Part shown: positions 43,122-52,328 of the stretch, piece after piece
Layout: each line of letters starts with the position of its first letter
How positions within the stretch are numbered: the stretch's first letter is position 1
Source of the DNA: a bacterium
GTDB taxonomy: Bacteria; Electryoneota; RPQS01; DYHQ01
DNA length: 64,000 nt
Assembly (NCBI GenBank): GCA_030622545.1
Contig: JAUXGA010000013.1
Coordinates: 1 to 64,000 of the forward strand
Direction: 5' to 3'
Position numbers and translations under genes: made by a program
Notes under the pieces: model-generated
What the model saw: the letters and a program-made list of their open reading frames with translations, nothing else
The model's database searches: none
Told to the model about the DNA's origin: nothing

Positions 43122-44381
43122 TTATCTGCTACGCTCCGGAAGTTCCTCGAGCGTGATGGTGATATCGAGGATTTTACCGTCGCGAAAAACTTTAAAGCTC
43201 AGGCTGTCGCCCACTCTCAAATCCGTATTGCTAAGAAGCGCGCGAGCCGCTCGCGCATTGGTGATGGGATTTCTATTAATCTCAAGAATAACATCCGCCG
43301 GTTCAATGCCTCCTTTGTCGGACGGACTCTGAGACTCCACCTCTGACACTACCGCCCCTTCCGTTGATTCCAATCCCAGAGAAATCGCCATCATACGATT
43401 CAGATCCGTCGCTACGATGCCTATCCAGTAATTCCGTTTGACACCTCCCCGCAGGAGTTCGTCAATCAAGGAACGAATCCGTGAGGCAGGAATGGCGAAA
43501 CTGATTCCCAGCGACCCTCCCCCTTCCGTGAAAATCATGGTGTTCATCCCAATCGCCTGCCCCTGAGCATTGACGAGCGGACCGCCGGAATTCCCTCGAT
43601 TGATAGATGCGTCTGTCTGGATCATGTCGCTGTAAATGCGCCCGTCTTCATTGCGATCAAAATCCCTTTGCACGGCAGAAATGACCCCTACCGTTACGGA
43701 AGGCTTATCGTTTACAGCAAAAAGTCCATAAGGATTTCCGATAGCAATGACCCATTCACCAATGACAGCCTCGTCCGAATTACCCCATTCAATATAAGGC
43801 AAGTCATACGTCTCGATTTTCAACAGGGCGACATCGAGAAGAGGGTCTGTGCCGACGATTCGAGCATTAAACCGTTTCCCGGATGTGGTTGTTACGACCA
43901 CTTCGATAGCGCCGTGAACCACATGCTCATTTGTGACAATGTATCCATCCTGAGAAATCAGAAATCCGGAACCCAGGTTTTCGACCTTTTGACGAAAAAC
44001 ACGCTGAGGCAAGCCAAAGGAAAACGTACGGAAAAAAGGATCATTATAGAAGGGGGTTCGGGCGACGACCTCGCGCACTTGAGTGACGTTAATACCTACG
44101 ACAGCATCCGCCGTCCGAGAAATGGCGCGCGTGATTGCGGTCTGGCGGGAAGTTTCGATATCATCAGACGGAGGCAATGCGCCGGGACTGAAACCATATC
44201 CCGAGACGCCGCCGCCTTCCAATGACGCTTCCTGATTCGCAATCTGGCGAACGTTCGCCGCCTGATGTCTCAAGGCTTCGATTTCACGACTCAACGCCCG
44301 GTCGCGGTGGTACACATACATACCTGCCGTACCGATAATCAAGCCAATGAAGAAATAGGAGATAATGCGCGCCATTTTCAT
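43122..44381 (-). CDS. htrA: HtrA/DegP-type periplasmic serine protease
   Basis: A 419-residue protease and chaperone for misfolded envelope proteins. It is anchored by an N-terminal helix (about 6-24) with a short coiled coil after it. The catalytic triad is intact: His in TNEHVV, Asp in LLDVALLKIE and Ser in NRGNSGGPLVN. One C-terminal PDZ domain follows (GAVVSEVESQSPSDKGGIEPADVILEIN in two blocks). A single PDZ plus a membrane anchor resembles DegS more than DegP. It sits between fsa and purB. Confidence 0.93.
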   Translation of the reverse strand: MKMARIISYFFIGLIIGTAGMYVYHRDRALSREIEALRHQAANVRQIANQEASLEGGGVSGYGFSPGALPPSDDIETSRQTAITRAISRTADAVVGINVTQVREVVARTPFYNDPFFRTFSFGLPQRVFRQKVENLGSGFLISQDGYIVTNEHVVHGAIEVVVTTTSGKRFNARIVGTDPLLDVALLKIETYDLPYIEWGNSDEAVIGEWVIAIGNPYGLFAVNDKPSVTVGVISAVQRDFDRNEDGRIYSDMIQTDASINRGNSGGPLVNAQGQAIGMNTMIFTEGGGSLGISFAIPASRIRSLIDELLRGGVKRNYWIGIVATDLNRMMAISLGLESTEGAVVSEVESQSPSDKGGIEPADVILEINRNPITNARAARALLSNTDLRVGDSLSFKVFRDGKILDITITLEELPERSR

Positions 44382-44452
44382 TTGTTAACGTCGTTTGATT
44401 TGTTGTCAGTACCGGGCACGCACGTATGCCGCGGCGATAGAGAGAGAAGGTT

Positions 44453-45109
44453 TTACCAGCCTTCCGGACGGACTTTTTTCCAATCTTCGAGGAATCGTTC
44501 GATACCAATATCCGTCAGGGGATGATGAATCAGTTTTTCCAACACGCCCCACGGAAGTGTCGCGACATGTGCTCCCGCCAAAGCGGCCTCCACGACATGA
44601 AGCGGATGCCGCAAACTGGCGGCCAGACATTGGGTTTCAAATCCATAGCGGTCGAAAATCGTGATAATCTCACGAATGAGCTCACTGCCAAAATGGCTGA
44701 TGTCATCCAAGCGACCGATAAAGGGGCTGACATAAGATGCGCCAGCTTTAGCGGCCAAGAGCGCCTGGGCTGAACTAAAGATTAACGTCATATTGACAGG
44801 AATATTTTCAGCGTTAAGCCGTTTGCAAACTTGAAGACCCGCGACAGTCATCGGAAGCTTGATGACCATATATGGGCTGATGGACGCGAGCTCCAGAGCC
44901 TGCGCATGCATCTCCTCCGGCGTCAGACCGATGACTTCTCCAGAAACCGGTCCCTCTACTAAATCGCAGATTCGTTTCAGATGTTCCTTGAAATTCGATG
45001 CCCCGGCCTTCGCCATTAACGAAGGGTTCGTCGTGACCCCATCCAGAATTCCCCAAGAAACCGCTTTCTCAATTTCGGCAATATTTGCCGTATCCAGAAA
45101 AAACTTCAT
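44453..45109 (-). CDS. fsa: Small transaldolase / fructose-6-phosphate aldolase
   Basis: A 218-residue TIM-barrel aldolase of the MipB/TalC group. [28 protein letters not shown], the Schiff-base Lys in [30 protein letters not shown] and [12 protein letters not shown] are diagnostic. It handles C3 transfer or aldol cleavage in the non-oxidative pentose phosphate pathway. Transaldolase and F6P aldolase cannot be told apart here. The start is ATG at 45109 with GAGGA upstream. An upstream in-frame ATG would add 24 atypical residues. Confidence 0.93.
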   Translation of the reverse strand: MKFFLDTANIAEIEKAVSWGILDGVTTNPSLMAKAGASNFKEHLKRICDLVEGPVSGEVIGLTPEEMHAQALELASISPYMVIKLPMTVAGLQVCKRLNAENIPVNMTLIFSSAQALLAAKAGASYVSPFIGRLDDISHFGSELIREIITIFDRYGFETQCLAASLRHPLHVVEAALAGAHVATLPWGVLEKLIHHPLTDIGIERFLEDWKKVRPEGW

Positions 45110-45140
45110 TGCTTCCTCAATATGAACGTCAGGTTCTTTG

Positions 45141-45887
45141 TCAGGGCAAACTCTCCCACGGTTCATAGCCGACTTTGGCAAGTACTAAACCTTGGGGGGG
45201 AGCGGAGGTTCCTGCGGACTGACTGCTTTTCGCTGCGAGAATTTTTGGAATCGAACGCCCTTCAAATCGGCCGCGTCCAATTTCGATCAAGGTGCCTAAA
45301 ATCAGTCTGACCATTCCGCGCAGGAAACGATTAGCAACGATATGGAGAATCCGCTCTGAGTTCTGTTCCTGCCAACCGGCATGATAGACTTCACAGATGG
45401 TGTTAGTTACGTTCGACCCTGAGAGCGCGAAGGAAAAGAAATCATGTCGGCCTTTCAGGTCCTGTGTGGCATTCATCACTCGCTGAAAATCATAGTCGAA
45501 ACGCGGGCACCAGCTATAACGCCGCCGGAGTGCGGAAAGCTCCGTTGCCAGAGTATAACGATAGTATCGCCAATGCGCTCGATAGCGCGCGTGAAAATCC
45601 ATAGGAACAAGTTCGATATCCTTTATATGGATGTCTATGGGAAGCTGGGCGTTCAGGGCGCGCTTTGCCATATCGAGCGGTCGGAAACAACCCGTATGGA
45701 AGTGCACCACTTGGCCTTCGGCATGCACACCCGCATCGGTTCGTCCGGCAGCGATGGCTGTGATTCGATGTTTAAAGAATCTGCCCAGCACCTCTTCGAG
45801 TTCCCCCTGAACCGTTCGTCCGGTTTTCTGGACTTGCCAGCCGTGAAAATCGGTTCCGTCATACTCGATTTCCAAACGGTATGACAT
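45141..45887 (-). CDS. truA: tRNA pseudouridine(38-40) synthase
   Basis: A 248-residue enzyme that modifies uridines 38-40 in the anticodon stem. It shows [16 protein letters not shown], the catalytic Asp in [18 protein letters not shown], and [21 protein letters not shown]. The ATG at 45887 matches the family start. A GTG at 45908 would add seven residues. No strong ribosome site is visible for either. It follows ecfT by about 40 bases. Confidence 0.95.
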   Translation of the reverse strand: MSYRLEIEYDGTDFHGWQVQKTGRTVQGELEEVLGRFFKHRITAIAAGRTDAGVHAEGQVVHFHTGCFRPLDMAKRALNAQLPIDIHIKDIELVPMDFHARYRAHWRYYRYTLATELSALRRRYSWCPRFDYDFQRVMNATQDLKGRHDFFSFALSGSNVTNTICEVYHAGWQEQNSERILHIVANRFLRGMVRLILGTLIEIGRGRFEGRSIPKILAAKSSQSAGTSAPPQGLVLAKVGYEPWESLP

Positions 45888-45927
45888 TTGCTGTATATGT
45901 GTATTCACGGAAGCCGGTAGTTATAGC

Positions 45928-46683
45928 TCATGAAAGGGTTATCGCCAGGATTGTGGTACCCAAGACCACACCAAGTGCCAACCCATCGAGGGGCTTGAAA
46001 TATGCTACCTTATAAGAAGAGCGGGGAGCGCCCACCACAAAACCGCGAGCTTCCATCGCGACGGCAAGGGCATCTGCACGTCGGAAGGCTCCGACAAAGA
46101 GTGGAATCAGAATCGCATGCAACTGGCGCAATTTGCCTACCCAATTGACCGCCAATCCGCGTGCACGCCTGGCTAAGAGCAGACGTCCGATTTCCCGTTC
46201 AAGTATAGGAATTAGACGGAAAGCGATACCGATAACGAGTTGCATTTCCCCGACCGGCAAACGAAAACGGCGAAGTGGTGCAAAAAGGCGACCCAAAGCT
46301 CGAGCGTATTCCTCGCCTGTTCCGATATGTAAGATCAGGCGAGAGATGAAAATAAAAAATAAAAGACGCGTGGCGAAAATCGCCCCACGAGCGAGTCCGG
46401 CGGTCGTCAATGTCAGATTTCCGAAAGTGGCGATTACCTGTCCTGCTGAAGGACTCGCAAATCCATGAACAAGTACGGTCAGTATGAGCAGAGGCCAGAG
46501 CGCCAACCCCGCAACAGCGGCCAGTCGAAAAGGGAATCGCGCCAGCAGGGCTGTCAGGACAATCAACAGAGCAAACAGAGCGAGGCTCGCGGCGCTGTCA
46601 ACCAGCAGCAACCCAACAATCAGGATTCCGGCCGCTGTGAGCTTGATGCGTGAGTCAAGCTCTTGGAGAGGCGACCTTTCCAA
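45928..46683 (-). CDS. ecfT: Energy-coupling factor transporter membrane subunit EcfT
   Basis: A 251-residue integral membrane protein with about five or six segments, the scaffold of ECF vitamin/metal importers. Both coupling motifs of the Ala-Arg-Gly type are present: RRARGL and MEARGFV. The N-terminal QELDSRIKLTAAGILIV is typical. No EcfA ATPase or substrate-binding S component lies beside it, so it must work with partners encoded elsewhere. The start is TTG at 46683 with GGAG 7 bases upstream. It is the first gene after a consensus promoter. Confidence 0.88.
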   Translation of the reverse strand: MERSPLQELDSRIKLTAAGILIVGLLLVDSAASLALFALLIVLTALLARFPFRLAAVAGLALWPLLILTVLVHGFASPSAGQVIATFGNLTLTTAGLARGAIFATRLLFFIFISRLILHIGTGEEYARALGRLFAPLRRFRLPVGEMQLVIGIAFRLIPILEREIGRLLLARRARGLAVNWVGKLRQLHAILIPLFVGAFRRADALAVAMEARGFVVGAPRSSYKVAYFKPLDGLALGVVLGTTILAITLS

Positions 46684-46722
46684 GCAAGGGCTCCGATTCT
46701 ATTAGAAGTTTATAAACGTTGA

Positions 46723-46751
46723 ATTATACAGATAAAATCTTAGAGAGTCAA
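46723..46751 (-). promoter_or_regulatory. Promoter of the ecfT operon
   Basis: Minus strand: -35 TTGACT (46746-46751), a 17-bp spacer and -10 TATAAT (46723-46728), a perfect -10 box. It is the best promoter in the window and probably drives ecfT, truA and genes beyond. Confidence 0.8.
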
Positions 46752-46895
46752 GTGACCCTCTTCTGCCTTCCATCACCATTTGAAGCGAGTTTCAGGGTGC
46801 TGAAAAGCAGATTTGCACGAATCACTGAAGTCATCTAACCCTAATGAGAGCGCAAGCCTAAATTCTGAAAAAAAATGCGGATTTTAAAGTTTTTA

Positions 46896-46924
46896 CTTGA
46901 CTTTGCGACTTTCATAGTTTTAAT
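46896..46924 (+). promoter_or_regulatory. Candidate promoter of the 47106 secreted-protein gene
   Basis: Plus strand: -35 TTGACT (46896-46901), a 17-bp spacer and a weak -10 TTAATT (46919-46924). The predicted start near 46931 gives a leader of about 175 nt. Confidence 0.45.
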
Positions 46925-47105
46925 TATAGGGAATACCATAAGATAAGCACTGCCGACTTGCCAGACTTCCCTGAAAACATGAGTCGGTTTTCGTTCAAAT
47001 AAGAGTAAACATAAGATATACAACCAGTTATAACATGGCTGACTCCTAATATTGGGAGATTGAAGCCACAAGTTTCACAAGCCACCAAACATGTGGAGGT
47101 AACCC

Positions 47106-49121
47106 ATGCGCAACAGAGGAGCAATCTTCATCACACTCATCCTGGTCATCTGCCTGATGTTCGCCGTATCGGCTTGGGCAGCAGCGAATCCGAAAGCCCA
47201 CCGTGCTGACCGGGAAACAGCGTTTCGTCTGCCCTATTCCGGAAATGGGCATCTGGACCAAAACGACGTTCAGTATCGGTATAACAAGACAACAGATTAT
47301 GGTGTAACCTGGACAGACATCATGCAGGCAGGCGACCTGTCCGACCTTGAGGGTTGGAATGGCGAAATGTACGATTTCGGCTCGCTATGCGACAATGACA
47401 ACAACGTGCACTATATGGGTGTCTTGAACGCCTTCACGAATGCGGCCGACAATGGCGTTTACGACGTTCATACAACAGACGGCGGAACGACATGGGTTCG
47501 GTCGCTGATTGCGGCTGAGGGAACGAACACCTTCATTTCTGCGAGTGAAGCCAAGGATGCCGCTGGCAACCTATACTGTCTCATCGCTGGCAGCGACGCC
47601 AGCGAGAATGTCACTTTCTGGGGAACCAAGTCAACTGATCATGGCATGACTTGGAGTGCACTGCTCGTAGTCGCTGCGGCCCCCGGCGATATAGACGCGA
47701 CTGCCTGCTACCCGCACCTGGCCGAAAATGCCAGCGCTAACTACTGTTTTTTCCAGTTCCAGGAGGCGGTCGCAAACTTTGAGCAGTATGTCGGTCGTTT
47801 TCCCACTGATATGAGTGCTGGTGCCACAATTGTCTCACTGAACGACTATTCCGGCACGAATTACAGCTATTATATCGGTGCTTGCGGACCAATTGCCTAT
47901 GATCCAACAAATAACGCCCTTTTCTGCTGTTTCCGTAACGCCGACGTGTCGGCCACGGCAGTTTACTATTCCGATGATGCGGGGGCAACTTTTGACGCTG
48001 GTTCAGAAATTGCCGGTGCACAACGATACCCATCTGTAGCGTTGAATTCGGCTTCTATGATTCCTTGCGTTTTTTCCAACGTCGGTGTGCCGGGCGCTGG
48101 TGAATATCACCACGATTGGTTCGCCTACGATGATGGAGGTTACGGCGGTGGTCTTTGGACAGATCAAAACCCGATTGACTCCCTGCTTTATGACGGCTCT
48201 CGTGACTTGCTCTATGTCCATCAGGGTCACTTCTTCGATGCCACCCATGCAATCAGCATGTGCAATGTCTGGGGAGATTTCACTCCGGAAGGTCTCCTTG
48301 TAGATTATTCTACGGATGGTGGCGCAACGTGGGCCGGCGGCTGGAAACTCTGGGACATTTTCGATGACGGCTTGGTTGGCGGTTATATTGAGCAGTGTCA
48401 ATTGGACGGCGGAACCGGCGGCGTGGCCTACATCACTTTCTGCGCCAGGGAAGGCGAGACGGATCTCACTCCGCCTGTCATCACCGAACAGACACTCGTG
48501 ACTCCCGCCACTGAACTGGGCCCCTATGTGGTCAGCGCATTCTTTAGCGACAACGAATGGGTCGATTATGAAGGTTGGATCTGGGTGAACTGGATTTGCT
48601 ATTCCCACGGTGCTGAATGGAACTATGCGGAACAGGACAGCCACACCTGGACGGATCCAGAAACCGCCTCCGGAACTTACTACTTTACCGTTCCGGATAC
48701 CCATGCGGATGGCAGTCAGGTCGCAAATGGAGATACCATCTATTTCTATTGCGATGGCTACGATTACACGGGGAACTACGCCGCGTATGGGGTGGAGTAT
48801 GTTATCGCCGGCGTGGAATATGTGATAGCCGAGAGACATCCTCATCCGGTGCAGCCAACCGTCTTCACACTCTATGGGAACTACCCGAACCCGTTCAACC
48901 CGACAACTACGATTCAGTTTGATGTGGCAACGCGTGCTCGTGTTGAGCTGAAGGTCTTCAATGTTCTGGGTCAGGAAGTCGCTACGCTTTTGGATGGTGT
49001 GCATTCCGCCGGAGCGTATTCGATTCCGTTCGATGCATCCGATTTACCCAGCGGTGTTTACATCTACACTCTTTCTGCCAAGGGCTTCACCGAAAGCCAC
49101 AAGATGGTACTCTTGAAATAA
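47106..49121 (+). CDS. T9SS cargo protein with BNR/sialidase-like repeats
   Basis: A 671-residue secreted protein. The signal peptide ends near residue 26 (VSAWA-AANP). The body has Asp-box-like repeats, such as TTDGGTTWVRS, STDHGMTWSA, SDDAGATFDAG and STDGGATWAGG, which suggest a beta-propeller of sialidase type. An Ig-like stretch follows (TPPVITEQTLVTPA). The last 80 residues form a type A sorting domain (YPNPFNPTTTIQFDV, FNVLGQEVATLLDG, LPSGVYIYTL). Catalytic residues of a sialidase are not obvious, so a binding role is as likely. The ribosome site is GGAGGT. Confidence 0.85.
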   Translation: MRNRGAIFITLILVICLMFAVSAWAAANPKAHRADRETAFRLPYSGNGHLDQNDVQYRYNKTTDYGVTWTDIMQAGDLSDLEGWNGEMYDFGSLCDNDNNVHYMGVLNAFTNAADNGVYDVHTTDGGTTWVRSLIAAEGTNTFISASEAKDAAGNLYCLIAGSDASENVTFWGTKSTDHGMTWSALLVVAAAPGDIDATACYPHLAENASANYCFFQFQEAVANFEQYVGRFPTDMSAGATIVSLNDYSGTNYSYYIGACGPIAYDPTNNALFCCFRNADVSATAVYYSDDAGATFDAGSEIAGAQRYPSVALNSASMIPCVFSNVGVPGAGEYHHDWFAYDDGGYGGGLWTDQNPIDSLLYDGSRDLLYVHQGHFFDATHAISMCNVWGDFTPEGLLVDYSTDGGATWAGGWKLWDIFDDGLVGGYIEQCQLDGGTGGVAYITFCAREGETDLTPPVITEQTLVTPATELGPYVVSAFFSDNEWVDYEGWIWVNWICYSHGAEWNYAEQDSHTWTDPETASGTYYFTVPDTHADGSQVANGDTIYFYCDGYDYTGNYAAYGVEYVIAGVEYVIAERHPHPVQPTVFTLYGNYPNPFNPTTTIQFDVATRARVELKVFNVLGQEVATLLDGVHSAGAYSIPFDASDLPSGVYIYTLSAKGFTESHKMVLLK

Positions 49122-49150
49122 AAGCACTCATCTTTTTATCCAAAGCTCCA

Positions 49151-49179
49151 GCCGGGGTAGGCATCTTCCCTGCCCCGGC
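49151..49179. repeat. Strong GC-rich hairpin before the TonB receptor gene
   Basis: GCCGGGGTAGG pairs with CCTGCCCCGGC in an 11-bp stem (one G-U) around a seven-base loop. No T-run follows on either strand, so it is not a standard terminator. It may block RNA decay or slow polymerase between the 47106 gene and the receptor operon. Confidence 0.7.
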
Positions 49180-49287
49180 CGTGGGCTGTGATGAATGATG
49201 TACTTGGCACAACTCTTAAGAAGAAACGCAAGAAAACGAATTGGCTTGCAAAGGCCGGAGCAAACCTATAGCACAGGAGGTTTTGAG

Positions 49288-52200
49288 GTGAGCAGGCGAG
49301 CAATTTATCTGGTGCTCCCTATCTTCCTTTTTATACTGATTGCGCCCGCGATGGGTGCGGTCACTGGGAAGATTGCCGGTGTTGTAAAAGACAGGGCAAC
49401 CGGTGAGCCTTTGCCGGGAGTAAACATTCTTATCGTGGGAACGACCCAAGGGGCGTCAACCAATATCGACGGCGAGTACTTCATTCTGAATGTACGCCCC
49501 GGAACCTATGACCTCCGTGCCTCCGCCATCGGTTACAAGGCGATGACGCTCACGGGTGTTATAGTTGTTCAGGACCTCACTAGTGAGCAATCTTTCCGGA
49601 TGGAAGAATCGGTGCTTATTGGAGAAGAGGTCACGATTACCGCCGAACGGGATATCGTCCGCAAAGATATCACGTCATCGACACATATTGTTACCCGCGA
49701 AGAAATTGAAGCCCTTCCTGTAACGACGTACCAGCAGGCTCTCGCAACGACAGCCGGAGCGGTTGGAACCGGAACGAATATTCATATTCGAGGCGGTCGG
49801 CGCGACGAGATTCTTTATCTGGTCGATGGACTTCAAGTAAAGGATCCGCAGTTTCAGCGTCGTTCTTTGGATTTGGGATCAGGCTCTATCGCCGAAATGA
49901 TTGTTTTAACAGCAGGTTTCAATGCTGAATATGGCGACGCGCAATCCGCTGTCGTGAATCTGGTCGTCCGCGAAGGAGACCCGGAATATCACGGCCAGGC
50001 GCGCCATCTTATGGATCTGGAAGGGGATGAGCATTACCAGAACTATGACTATACGGAAGCTTCGATATCGGGTCCTGAACCCATCACGAATTATATTCTA
50101 CCGCGTTTGGGCACCCGCATTCCCGGAACCATGAGCCTTTTTGCTTCCGGCAATGTTTGGTCACGGAATTCCAATGCACGAGGGGTGCCTGTTAACACGA
50201 GTGACTGGTATCGCCATCAGGTAACTGATCTCTTTGGTTTGGATGTGCGCAAGAACTTTGCCTATTCAGCCTCGAGTATGAAACTGACGTACGTTCCAGC
50301 TCAGAAATACAAGATCGCCTTGGGATGGAATCAATCCCAGCAATGGGAAAACGACTATTGGTATCGACTTTCACGACACTTCCCCTACGACTTTTCACCG
50401 GAACAACAAAGCACAGGCATTCATAATCTTTCCGGTATCAAAGGCTACACATCCCATGCGAGGGACTTCCCCAATCTCTTCGGAATCGATGATGACGGAG
50501 ACGGTCGCATTGACGAAGAGGCTTTGAATTGGGCTGACGACGATCTGGACGGCTTGATTGACGAAGACCTTCAGCTTTATGAATACAATGCCAATGATCA
50601 CGTCCGAGGGGATCGTATTCGCGATCAACAGTTGTCCGCGAGCTGGAATCACACCATTAATCAGAAGACATTCTACACGATTAAGCTGAGTGCTTTCACG
50701 GCCAATCGCGTGGTGTCGGCTAATGGTAAATCACCGGCGGAGTATGGCGAACCCGCAGAACCTTTCACGGATCTGCCCGATGCTGAAGGTCGGTATAACA
50801 GTCGGTACGACATCGGCGAACCGTTTACGGATACCGATAGCGATGGTCTATACGATTCCGGAAATCCCGCGAACGCGACTCCATCGGTCAACGGTTTCCA
50901 TATCGCCGGTGATGGGCTTGCCGGGAATTATCAGCAATTGGTTCCAGATTGGGCGGATTTTCTTTCGACCACGTGGACAGCGAAGGTCGACGTCACGTCC
51001 CAAATGACGCTCCGGCACCTACTCAAGACAGGTCTTGAATTCAACTACTATGATGGTCAGTCGGAAGATAGACCCTATCCTTCTATCGATAATGGCGGAG
51101 CAGGCATCTACACGGATATTTACCGTACATTTCCCATTCAGGGCGCTATCTACGTTCAAGACAAAATGGAGTACAAAGACATTATTGTCAACGCCGGTCT
51201 GCGTTTGGATTACTGGAATGCCAGATGGACAAAGGAACCGACTGCCAGAACGGACGAAAGCGGAAACTACGTTGACTATGAGATACCGGCCAAAGCAGGG
51301 AAGCTCTATCTCTCGCCGCGATTGGGTGTTTCTTACAGCGTAACCGAAAAGGACGTATTCCATTTCAACTATGGCTATTTCTATCAGCGCTCACGTCTGG
51401 ATTATTATTACACGGCCGTCAATCAACTTCAAACAGGCGGTACTCCGATTGTCGGAAATCCTGATCTGGATCTGATGAAAACTATCGCCTACGAGTTAGG
51501 TGTTCGTCACCAGTTCGCTCAAGATTTCTTAATCGACATCTCGACGTACTATAAAGACATTAAGAACTGGATTCAAACTGCCTCTCAGAACCAACTCTAC
51601 TTTGACCTTTATGGCCGTGTTCTCGTCGGTTCAAATGCGGCGATTTACTACAATGCGGATTATGCGTCCGTCCAGGGTTTCGAGTTCAATGTCACGAAGC
51701 AATACGGAGCAAATCTCGCCGGGCGATTGACGTATACTCTGTCCTGGTCGAACGGCAAGAATTCGTACAACATCGGCTCGGACGTCACACGCGCCAACTA
51801 CATCGATCCGAAACGAGAGACTCCTCTCGCTTGGGATAGACGCCACGCGATCGTCGGCAATATTGGCTTCAATTTCCCTCTGAAAGGGGAACCATTTTCG
51901 ACAGAGTGGCTGCAGTCCGGATGGAACATTAACGTCCTTTCGCAAGCGCTGTCAGGTCTGCCCTACACGCCGACGAATGCCAACGGCACCGACATCGAGG
52001 GGCGCGAATTTTCCGAGCGCTCGCCTTGGACGTACACCACTGATTTGAATGCCGAACGAGATTTCAATTTTGGTAATTTGGCCTGCCATCTGCTCATCGA
52101 GGTGCGCAATCTCTTCAACGCTCGCAACGTTCTTGGATGGGATCGCAACCGGTATACGATGGATACCTACGTGGAGCACGGTGGACAAGCGGGATATGTC

Positions 52201-52308
52201 AACGACAATATTTCCCCCAATTATGGTCTGAACCCCAAAGCCGGACCGAACCCTGATGCCTGGGATGAACGTCGTCTCCTTCGGCTGGGGCTCGCGGTTG
52301 ATTTCTAA
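49288..52308 (+). CDS. TonB-dependent outer-membrane receptor (SusC/CirA-like)
   Basis: A 1006-residue receptor for TonB-powered uptake. It has a signal peptide, then a carboxypeptidase-regulatory-like domain (about 25-100, GVVKDRATGEPLPGVNILI). A TonB-box-like EEVTITAER, a plug domain (ALPVTTYQQALATTAGAVG, IRGGRRDEILYLVDGLQV) and a long barrel follow. An extracellular loop at about 400-433 carries Asp-rich repeats (DDDGDGRIDEE, DDDLDGLIDED) like those in the next gene. The start is GTG at 49288 with GGAGG 7 bases upstream. An earlier in-frame ATG would add 31 residues lacking signal character. Confidence 0.92.
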   Translation: MSRRAIYLVLPIFLFILIAPAMGAVTGKIAGVVKDRATGEPLPGVNILIVGTTQGASTNIDGEYFILNVRPGTYDLRASAIGYKAMTLTGVIVVQDLTSEQSFRMEESVLIGEEVTITAERDIVRKDITSSTHIVTREEIEALPVTTYQQALATTAGAVGTGTNIHIRGGRRDEILYLVDGLQVKDPQFQRRSLDLGSGSIAEMIVLTAGFNAEYGDAQSAVVNLVVREGDPEYHGQARHLMDLEGDEHYQNYDYTEASISGPEPITNYILPRLGTRIPGTMSLFASGNVWSRNSNARGVPVNTSDWYRHQVTDLFGLDVRKNFAYSASSMKLTYVPAQKYKIALGWNQSQQWENDYWYRLSRHFPYDFSPEQQSTGIHNLSGIKGYTSHARDFPNLFGIDDDGDGRIDEEALNWADDDLDGLIDEDLQLYEYNANDHVRGDRIRDQQLSASWNHTINQKTFYTIKLSAFTANRVVSANGKSPAEYGEPAEPFTDLPDAEGRYNSRYDIGEPFTDTDSDGLYDSGNPANATPSVNGFHIAGDGLAGNYQQLVPDWADFLSTTWTAKVDVTSQMTLRHLLKTGLEFNYYDGQSEDRPYPSIDNGGAGIYTDIYRTFPIQGAIYVQDKMEYKDIIVNAGLRLDYWNARWTKEPTARTDESGNYVDYEIPAKAGKLYLSPRLGVSYSVTEKDVFHFNYGYFYQRSRLDYYYTAVNQLQTGGTPIVGNPDLDLMKTIAYELGVRHQFAQDFLIDISTYYKDIKNWIQTASQNQLYFDLYGRVLVGSNAAIYYNADYASVQGFEFNVTKQYGANLAGRLTYTLSWSNGKNSYNIGSDVTRANYIDPKRETPLAWDRRHAIVGNIGFNFPLKGEPFSTEWLQSGWNINVLSQALSGLPYTPTNANGTDIEGREFSERSPWTYTTDLNAERDFNFGNLACHLLIEVRNLFNARNVLGWDRNRYTMDTYVEHGGQAGYVNDNISPNYGLNPKAGPNPDAWDERRLLRLGLAVDF

Positions 52309-52328
52309 GGAGAGGGGAGAACCAACTC

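Larger units (their letters stand above)
46684..47105. other. 422-bp divergent intergenic region
   Basis: It separates the minus-strand ecfT operon from the plus-strand T9SS/receptor cluster. It holds a consensus promoter toward ecfT (46723-46751) and a weaker one toward the 47106 gene (46896-46924). The latter gives a leader of about 175 nt. I see no gene in it. A run of eight or so A at about 46867 is AT-rich filler. Confidence 0.6.

Noticed and set aside
48003-49004. A 333-codon minus-strand frame opposite the 47106 secreted-protein gene
   Set aside because: The plus-strand gene has a signal peptide, Asp-box repeats, a sorting domain and a ribosome site. The opposite frame has no domain pattern.
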